Source of the DNA: Grimontia marina
Lineage (GTDB): Bacteria > Pseudomonadota > Gammaproteobacteria > Enterobacterales > Vibrionaceae
Length of the DNA stretch: 64,000 bases
Direction: 5' to 3'
Assembly: GCF_900060185.1 (NCBI RefSeq)
Contig: NZ_FIZY01000006.1
Coordinates: 88,316-152,315 of the forward strand
Every line of letters starts with the position of its first letter. Position 1 is the first letter of the stretch. Below are positions 63,442 to 64,000 of this stretch, one piece after another. The position numbers were made by a program, and so were the translations under genes. The notes below the pieces were generated by a model that ran no database searches, was not told the origin of the DNA, and saw only the letters and a program-made list of their open reading frames with translations.

Positions 63442-64000
63442 ATTCCTCTATACCCAACAACCTGAAGGTGCTTGTTTGATGAGATGGTCTCCTCCTACTC
63501 CAGTCCGGCGTCATAATGCGCCAAGATAGAAGTGTTATCGACTATCTAGATAAGCAGGAGAAGACCATGAACAAGTGTAAAACGCTCGGTATCGATTTGG
63601 CAAAAAATAGCTTTTACCTCTTCGTGTTAAACCAGCAGGGAAAGCCCATCGGTAAGAAGAAACTGAGCCGGAGCCAACTCCTGCGGTACTTGGCTCAGCA
63701 AGAGCGCTGCATTGTCGCCATGGAGGCTTGTGCTTCTGCCCACTATTGGGGGCGTGAGATTTCGCTGCTAGGGCATGACGTTGAGTTGTTACCTCCTCAG
63801 CATGTCAAAGGGTATCTGCGGGGGCAGAAAAATGATTACAACGATGCACAGGCCATCGCAGAGGCTAGCGTTCATGGAGCCATCCGTCATGTTGCAGTAA
63901 AAAGCGTGGAGCAGCAGGATGAACAGACCTTCCTACAGATGCGGCGACACCTTTCGTCTGAGCGGACGCGTTTGCTCAATCACATTCGTGGGCTGCTGGG
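63442..64000 (+). mobile_element. IS110-family insertion sequence (left part)
   Basis: The transposase reads out of the window. The left boundary cannot be placed exactly; it lies between the pqiB terminator (63441) and the transposase start. No disruption of a host gene is visible, as it sits after a terminator. Confidence 0.7.
63567..64000 (+). CDS. IS110-family transposase (partial, 3' end outside window)
   Basis: 144 residues are visible of a usual ~320-340. RuvC-like DEDD catalytic domain start: TLGIDLAKNSFYLFVLNQQG (first Asp), VAMEACASAHYWGRE (Glu), and KGYLRGQKNDYNDAQAIAEA (Asp-x-x-Asp). ATG 63567 follows AGGAGA. IS110 elements lack typical inverted repeats and use a bridge RNA from the non-coding end. 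The ~125 bp between the pqiB terminator and this ATG are presumed to hold the left end of the element. Confidence 0.9.
   Translation, partial: MNKCKTLGIDLAKNSFYLFVLNQQGKPIGKKKLSRSQLLRYLAQQERCIVAMEACASAHYWGREISLLGHDVELLPPQHVKGYLRGQKNDYNDAQAIAEASVHGAIRHVAVKSVEQQDEQTFLQMRRHLSSERTRLLNHIRGLL

Noticed and set aside
1..64000. CRISPR arrays, integron attC arrays or rRNA genes
   Set aside because: No regularly spaced repeats, attC-like folds or rRNA sequence were seen.

Overview
The window looks like the terminus region of the main chromosome of a marine gammaproteobacterium, most likely a member of the Vibrionaceae. The evidence is an almost canonical Vibrio-type dif site (8434-8461), a matP gene (33006-33455), two perfect matS sites (34033-34045 and 41522-41534), gene orientation that mostly converges on dif, and Vibrio/enteric housekeeping synteny (matP-lonH-fabA-rmf, rlmL-grx-uup-DUF3466, zapC-pyrD, msrC/proQ/prc facing pqiAB). 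The exact genus cannot be read from the sequence.

Layout. (1) 1-7588 is a Calvin-Benson-Bassham locus. The start of a form I RuBisCO large subunit gene (cbbL, running off the left edge) is divergent from a tight cbbT-cbbA-cbbP-cbbF operon, followed by a separate inositol-monophosphatase-family gene. A 2-TM SLATT-like gene sits between this locus and dif. (2) 8434-19149 is a compact prophage of about 10.7 kb inserted exactly at dif. Its gene set (HUH rolling-circle initiator, FtsK/HerA-type packaging ATPase of 217 aa, a 263-aa capsid protein candidate, and a run of tiny membrane proteins) matches a tailless, internal-membrane phage of the PM2/corticovirus type. The left junction is a full dif. 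The right junction keeps the XerC arm and central region but has a degenerate XerD arm, as expected for elements that use host XerCD. Just beyond it lies a decayed piece of a second, related element. (3) 19.4-27.2 kb is an accessory zone: a holin-like gene, a broken outer-membrane-protein gene, a chemotaxis receptor, a GNAT gene, a frameshifted small membrane gene, a CPT-like kinase, and a marine sortase/VIT-vWA target pair in which the sortase is truncated. (4) 27.4-32.1 kb is an RNA-repair locus: rtcR reads right; a sigma-54 promoter reads left into three tRNA-like/structured RNAs, then slipin and rtcB. (5) 32.2-63.4 kb is core chromosome: PPC protein, DUF3634, matP, lonH, fabA, rmf, DUF3466, uup, grx, rlmL, zapC, pyrD, NAD-glutamate dehydrogenase, DUF2835, pepN, pncB, a periplasmic unknown, prc, proQ, msrC, pqiA, pqiB. 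An IS110-family transposase runs off the right edge.

The most interesting parts are the dif-integrated PM2-like prophage with its older relic, and the RNA-repair locus. There, two tandem tRNA-like RNAs share an odd 5-nt (not 7-nt) anticodon loop, and a third RNA joins a Y-RNA-like hairpin module to a tRNA-like module, all directly behind a sigma-54 promoter. The presence of RuBisCO and phosphoribulokinase in an otherwise Vibrionaceae-like chromosome is also unusual. All family assignments are from motif recognition by eye; no database search was run.
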